The notes under the pieces: generated by a model
What the model was told of the DNA's origin: nothing
Database searches by the model: none
The model's input: only the letters and a program-made list of their open reading frames with translations
Source: Limnanthes douglasii subsp. nivea
Lineage: Eukaryota; Streptophyta; Magnoliopsida; Brassicales; Limnanthaceae
Assembly: GCA_036936605.1 (NCBI GenBank)
Contig: JAUPFV010000001.1
Coordinates: forward strand, 250,106,925-250,170,924
Reading direction: 5' to 3'
Length of the DNA: 64,000 nucleotides
Shown: one piece after another, positions 59,017 to 64,000 of the stretch
Layout of the letters: every line of letters begins with the position of its first letter
Numbering within the stretch: position 1 is the first letter of the stretch
Program-made: the position numbers and the translations under genes

Positions 59017-61190
59017 TGGTATTTGGGTATTTGGATTTAAGGGAGAAACAAACTATTTTTTTTACACAAATAATTGTAAGTATTACTCCTTATATTCAAA
59101 TCTGTCATACAGACAGTATAAACAATGGAGATGACAACTGAGATAAGACTGCATTGGAAACTCTAATAGACAACATTGGAAAAAAACCTATGAAAAGAAG
59201 GACTGCTCTCGTAAGATAATCTATAAATATGTAAAAAGTGTTCGAATGGAAGATCCTTCATCAAAGACGAGAAGAGAATACAATGTTAAAAGAACAAAAG
59301 GATAATCCTAACTCTTACATCTAAGCATGACGTGAGAGTGATGATAAAAAATCCTCGAATAAAAAATGAAAATGACCAAATAATTATACCATCTCTGAAT
59401 ACTAGGGTACTACCATATATGAGGATGCATCATGGGTACCGCATGCCCCTACGTGACCATATACCGCTACCCCACTATCTAGCTTATTTCCAGAATGCTA
59501 TTGAGTACCCTCTGACAATATGTGTAGAACCCACAACAAGGAAAACATCATAAAAATGGGGATCTATTAGCTATATAAATCCAAATATAGATTTTCAGCC
59601 ACGTAAATCAAAGCAAAATATGAATATAGTTGGTTAGGGTTCCAGCATATGCATCCATTTATGAAATATTTTCATGATAATAACGAGAATAAATAACCTC
59701 ATCTAGATGAAAAACTCTTTCTAGCTATAAAATTTTAATATCACATAATAACGTCACGCCATGCCAAAACCTGTTAAATATATGGTGTGACGATATCGTA
59801 ACATTTTCCATTACTATTAGTGAGGTTATGATTTTTTTTGTTTTCACTTAAACAAAATGATATTACAAAAGGTGTAATTAAAAGGAGTGATTGTTTTTTA
59901 CATAAATATTTTAGAAATAAAAAATCAAAATTATTTTTTTAATAAAATATATTTAAATAAAAGGCAAATTCGAATAAAAACAATACAAAAGCTACAAAAT
60001 AATTCAAATCAAAATCTTAATAAAAAATATTCAAATACAAAACATAGTATCTAAATTTGAAATTTAATGGAAAAATAAAGTATTTTTTTAGCTGTGTTTA
60101 ATTTTTTTAATTATTGTTTTATTTTGAATTAATTAATATTATAATTTTTAAACATAAACATTTGTAAAACTAAATTTGTAAATTATCTAAGTTAAATCAA
60201 TATAAAACAAGTTAGATATTGACACACGACAATAGAAAAAAAGTTTAAATATAATTCGAATTATGAAAGAAAATATATGTTTCAAAAACAAAAAAAACAG
60301 ATAAAAACATTCCATATGAATTTTATTTCTTATTCAAATGTAAAGACTTATATAAACAAAATATTGTAAATAAAATTTATATTGTGGAGCAAAACATATC
60401 ATTTTGAGTATTTTAATTGGAATATTTATATTATATTTTTTTAATCTCGGATATAATTATTGTCATTTTTAACCTACTATTTTGATTGTATTATTTTGGT
60501 TAGATAAATATTCACTCATCGTGTATAATTAAAAATAAAAAAAATTATATCCTTGTATTTATATAAAATATAAAAATAATTTAAAATACAATTATATTTA
60601 ATAGAATAAAAATTTTAATCATTTTTAAATATATACATAATGAAACTTATATATATATAGTTGTATTAGTTGTGATTCAAATATATTTTGTTTTACGCTA
60701 TAATTCATTAGTTATTTAGCCCACTAACACTTCAGATTATTACTTTTAATATTCTGACTTAAGTCCTTTGTAAGATACACAAATCAAATTAATAAAACAA
60801 TAATTGTTTTTTGTTTTATTTTTCTGGTTTGAAGCATTAATCGATCCTTGGTTAATTTTATTAGAGAAAGGTGATGCCTGAATTTTTTTTGTTCTTGCTA
60901 TTTTGCTTTGATCTTGCACGATTTGGCATTCTAATTTGATCATGTCAGATTTGGGATTTTGTTTTGATCATGTTCGATTTTGTGTACTGCTTTGATCCCG
61001 TTTGATTTAGTATATACTTTTATATTGTTTTGTTTGGTATTTTGCTTCGATCTTGTTTGATTGTTTGATTATATATGTGAATGTTGGTGTGCAACTTGTT
61101 AAGTTTAATTTACATATGTTATTTGATTAGACATCATGGACTCCTATGGCTATAATAATATGAAATTAATGATATGAAATTAAGACTTTC
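59017..61190. other. AT-rich DNA with a degenerate minisatellite
   Basis: No gene recognised; the frame 59332-59553 matches nothing I know. 60903-61077 repeats a roughly 28-30-bp unit of the type TTTTGCTTTGATCTTGTTTGAT five to six times with many changes. 59820-60700 is very AT-rich with no feature. Confidence 0.5.
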
Positions 61191-61519
61191 TGATGACGTG
61201 GCGGAAACAGAAGAAGAAGCAACGAAATATGAAACCCTAATTCAAGGGTAAAATGATGCAACCCTAATCTAAGGGTAACAAAGAGTGAAATTTTCAGAGA
61301 TAAAAAAAATATTATTCCAAAAATTTAAAATAACTTAAGGTATGAGGCTTTATATAATAGTTTCTAAAAACCCTAAATTATAATACAAGAAAATAAAATA
61401 AATATTTTAAAATAAAATCAAATAAAATCAAATCTTAATATAATTAGATCTTATTTAAATACATAAGATATTTGAATAAAATAAACAAGGCTTTTGTTTG
61501 GACTTTCTGGGCTACATCA
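61191..61519 (-). repeat. LTR A of a minus-strand LTR retrotransposon (329 bp)
   Basis: Ends TGATGACGTGGCGGAAAC and GGGCTACATCA, with an inverted TGATG/CATCA pair. On its right, the minus strand has ACGAGAGGA, a polypurine tract. Related to LTR B (62046-62440) at both ends, but shorter and diverged inside. Confidence 0.75.
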
Positions 61520-62045
61520 TCCTCTCGTGGTTGACAAGAATTCGTCCTCGAATTCACAGCACCATCACCATCAAGACCCCAAATTATTTATTTTATTTTA
61601 TTCAATCGTACATTGGGAATTATAATTGTTGACCTTATCGGAATAAGATAAATTCTTCTCGAGTGTTCCTTATTCGAAGTCACATTGAAGCCATCTAGTT
61701 GAAGGAAAAAAATAGTTTCGAAAACCTTTTCATAGCCTGAAGACAACATCCCCATGTCTAGTTGATGAAAAAAAATGGTATTGAAAACCTCTTCATAGCC
61801 TGAGACAGCATCTCGATAAGAAATTTTTACCTTGATTCAACGATTGGTAGCCAATTTAAACTCCTTCAGTAACCGGTCAATACGATCGTCATTGAAACGG
61901 TTGGTATGCCCCCTCATACTCAAACGATCTTACTGATCTTCATGGCCATGTGTGTTGTTCTCTTCTTTAAACCTTTGAATCAGATGAAATCAGGATTCAG
62001 AAACATGCTTGACCCGTAGCAGGAACTGAGGCTCTGATACCAAAC
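61520..62045 (-). mobile_element. Short internal region between LTR A and LTR B
   Basis: Starts on the minus strand with a primer site TGGTATCAGAGCCTC (62042-62028). A short gag-like start follows (GHTNRFNDDRIDRLLKEF), then non-coding DNA with a 60-bp repeat (61690-61810). It ends with CEFEDEFL-like codons and the purine tract next to LTR A. Only 526 bp long, so this is a miniature non-autonomous element sharing LTR B with its neighbour. Confidence 0.6.
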
Positions 62046-62440
62046 TGATGACGCAGCGGAAATAGAAGAAACAGACAACGATAAAACCCTAACCCTAGGT
62101 TAGAGAAATAAGGAGACTCAGAATAATAACTCTCAAAATTCAATTAATCAAAGTCTGACGGCAAAATAGGGTATAGAATGCTTTATATAACATTAACCAA
62201 ACCCTAATTCCAAATAAAGAAAATTACATAAATGTCTAAAATAAAATAAATAAAAATAACGTCAAAATATTAAAACTGATTTTGGAAGACTTTAGAGATC
62301 GAATTTGGATATCAAACTTTGTGACAAGTCACAGCTTTGAAATCTGACAGTCTCGTCGAAATATTCAGTTTGGGTACCTGTTTCACCAAATTCCGATACC
62401 TGACCAAGAAACCAGTTTGTCCGCAATCTTCGCTACATCA
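62046..62440 (-). repeat. LTR B (395 bp), shared by two internal regions
   Basis: Ends TGATGACGCAGCGGAAAT and CTTCGCTACATCA. On its left is the primer site, and on its right, on the minus strand, the purine tract GGGGAAGGA. It therefore serves as 5' LTR of the short unit (61191-62045) and 3' LTR of the gene-carrying unit to its right (to beyond 64000). Confidence 0.75.
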
Positions 62441-64000
62441 TCCTTCCCCGGTTGGGAAGAATTCATCCTCGAATTCAAAACGTTGAAACATTGGACGAAT
62501 TGTACTACGACATTCGGAAGTGAATGACTCAACTCCCGCGCTATGGAAATCCCAAGTTATAGGATCCAAGTCAGCATCGAAAGGGATATCATGAAGCTTG
62601 ACATATAATGGAGCAAATGACTTCAAAATGAAGGACCACCCAGCGGTAACACTTGCATAACAAACATATCTAGAAACTGGATCGATAATTGATGCATATC
62701 CAGCAATAGTAGACGAATAAGCTATGTAGGTATTAATGAATTCGAGAGTATGCCTTAGCTTATGGTAAGCATCCTTTGGAGGCAGTTTAGGTTCGGTAAT
62801 CAACTTTCCAACTTTGTTGATTATGACCACAAGAGGATTGCGATCCTGGACTTCATGGCGTATAGTTCTCTCCATGTGCACCATTACACCTTCCGCGGCT
62901 GTTGAGACCCATAACATATCTGATTTATTGATGCTAATATGTCTCGTGAATAGAAAAAATAAGAAATAGAATCCCATTACTATTATGTGCCACGACCATT
63001 CATCTCTGTCGGTGGGAGCAGATTTCATAACATGAATGATTCCCATTAGTATAGTGAAACGAAAAATTAAAAGCAGACACTTTAGTTGTTGTAGTGATAC
63101 AGTCACTATAGAAACATTCGCAACAGTTTCCCAAAAACAATTTCCTCCAGTGATAGAAATAATTGCCTTAGTATCCGTAATGAAAAACAGCATGTTGAAC
63201 TCTATATTGGATCTTATAGTAGAAATCAACTGTAAGTGCACCTCATTTTTTGTAAGATCGACAGACAGTTCATGCCATCCAAACGCATTATCGCTGGTAC
63301 AAACAATGCACATGTCGGAATAATTTTGCAAGATAAGAAACCTGCCCCAACAGAATTCAAATTTTTCATCAATTTCCCAATAAACCTTGTTGAAGTGTTC
63401 AAATTTCCTACTGTCATTGTGATATAGGATCCTCCGTGGAGTGCCCCCAATGTGAATTTTCTGCACATTAAGCCTCTTGCAGTGTACTATTTCTATCAAG
63501 TTCAGACTGTTCTCTGCCACAAAAATGATTCTGTTAGGTACGTCAACTCCACCGAAGGCACGCCTCTGCACAATTTCCTGCACACTGTTGCGAAACATTT
63601 CTGGTTTGGTAACTGGCATTGTTATCACAGCATCACAAATATATCCAACCATAACCTCTGGACTCATCCCTGTTTTCTTTAGAATAAGACCAAGCTCTTC
63701 TGCAAAAACAGTTTCAAAGAGACTATTCCCGTTGGAGTTCAGGTCCAAAACAATACCCCTATTTCCAGCAAAAGTCATCTCTAAGGCAGACACCAATAGG
63801 CCACCGTCACTGATATCATGACCAGCAGATATCAATTCATCACCAAGAAGATCTTGAATTCCATCAAAGACTGTTTTCAAGTATAAAACGTCCTCGAGAT
63901 CTGGACAGTCATTACCAATTTGGTCAAAAGCTTGAGCCAGGGCAGATCCACTTAAGCGTCGCTTCCCCTTTGCCAAATCAACGTGAAGCAAAACATCAGT
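62438..64000 (-). CDS. Chimeric ORF of captured host gene fragments in an LTR element (partial at window edge)
   Basis: Open on the minus strand from the window edge to TGA at 62438 (at least 520 residues). Positions count from 63991, where the frame reads LLHVDLAKGKRRL. About 1-106 match FGAM synthase (PurL/PUR4): GSALAQAFDQIGNDCPDL, LISAGHDISDGGLLVSALEM. About 153-196 match a CPSF-A/DDB1-like protein: VAENSLNLIEIVHCKRLNVQ, HIGGTPRRILYH. About 365-474 match the U5 snRNP GTPase Snu114: EGVMVHMERTIRHEVQDR, LPPKDAYHKLRHT, ATAGWSF-like SVTAGWSF, LYVKLHDIPFDAD. The GTPase NKxD motif reads NKVG. The stretch 207-364 is unassigned. The last codons (RFEFEDEFFPTGEG) are retrotransposon pol-end sequence running into the purine tract and LTR B. 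Confidence 0.75.
   Translation of the reverse strand, partial: TDVLLHVDLAKGKRRLSGSALAQAFDQIGNDCPDLEDVLYLKTVFDGIQDLLGDELISAGHDISDGGLLVSALEMTFAGNRGIVLDLNSNGNSLFETVFAEELGLILKKTGMSPEVMVGYICDAVITMPVTKPEMFRNSVQEIVQRRAFGGVDVPNRIIFVAENSLNLIEIVHCKRLNVQKIHIGGTPRRILYHNDSRKFEHFNKVYWEIDEKFEFCWGRFLILQNYSDMCIVCTSDNAFGWHELSVDLTKNEVHLQLISTIRSNIEFNMLFFITDTKAIISITGGNCFWETVANVSIVTVSLQQLKCLLLIFRFTILMGIIHVMKSAPTDRDEWSWHIIVMGFYFLFFLFTRHISINKSDMLWVSTAAEGVMVHMERTIRHEVQDRNPLVVIINKVGKLITEPKLPPKDAYHKLRHTLEFINTYIAYSSTIAGYASIIDPVSRYVCYASVTAGWSFILKSFAPLYVKLHDIPFDADLDPITWDFHSAGVESFTSECRSTIRPMFQRFEFEDEFFPTGEG

Noticed and set aside
54282..59093. 50-bp similar flanks of copia 2 as a target site duplication
   Set aside because: Copia target duplications are about 5 bp. 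These flanks are ten times longer and lie outside the LTRs by some distance.
63036..63821. Several plus-strand frames in the last kilobase
   Set aside because: All lie opposite the chimeric captured ORF, whose segments match real protein families.

Overview
This window looks like repeat-rich nuclear DNA from a flowering plant, most likely a eudicot. It is AT-rich, with GT..AG introns and TATA-box promoters. It carries plant-specific families: S-protein homologs, plant mobile domain, FAR1/MULE transposase, CACTA TNP2, Ty1/copia, Ty3/gypsy and plant LINEs. I see no tRNA, rRNA or CRISPR. Almost everything is mobile-element DNA, nested, tandemly copied and decayed. Only three reading frames look fully intact: the spliced antisense ORF of a gypsy element (2583-5564), one S-protein homolog (14426-14845) and one small SANT-like gene (24563-24934). 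The OTU gene (21659-22423) is also open with one intron.

Layout. 1-8163: a CACTA (En/Spm) transposon remnant on the minus strand, split by a young 4,975-bp Ty3/gypsy element (1665-6639) with two 482-bp LTRs and a 5-bp target duplication. That element has lost gag-pol but keeps a 967-residue ORF antisense to its own direction. 8218-18845: a tandem array of about 4-kb units. Each unit holds a copia fragment, a LINE tail and an S-protein homolog gene. A fourth partial unit is at 28748-31630.

18846-28747: between array copies lies a compound Mutator-like locus. It has a MULE transposase, an OTU cysteine protease gene, three small paralogous SANT/Myb-like genes with E2F-like promoter motifs, and a broken plant-mobile-domain gene. 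These are separated by three arrays of GC-rich hairpin motifs.

32544-37818 and 54350-59016: two members of one copia family with very short LTRs, in opposite orientation, both without a recognisable gag. The first carries a solo LTR related to the gypsy element at 1665-6639. 38150-40010 and 45540-50980: LINE remnants on opposite strands, the second split by a probable hAT-like insertion. 43850-45480: a truncated gypsy 5' end. 52152-53683: a probable non-autonomous hAT-like element.

61191-64000: LTR - short internal region - LTR - second internal region, all minus-strand. The second internal region carries one long open frame that fuses fragments of three host genes (FGAM synthase, a CPSF-A/DDB1-like protein and the U5 snRNP GTPase Snu114) to a retrotransposon tail. 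This Bs1-like gene-capturing element, the MULE/OTU/SANT/PMD locus with its hairpin arrays, and the gypsy element that keeps only an antisense gene are the most interesting parts.
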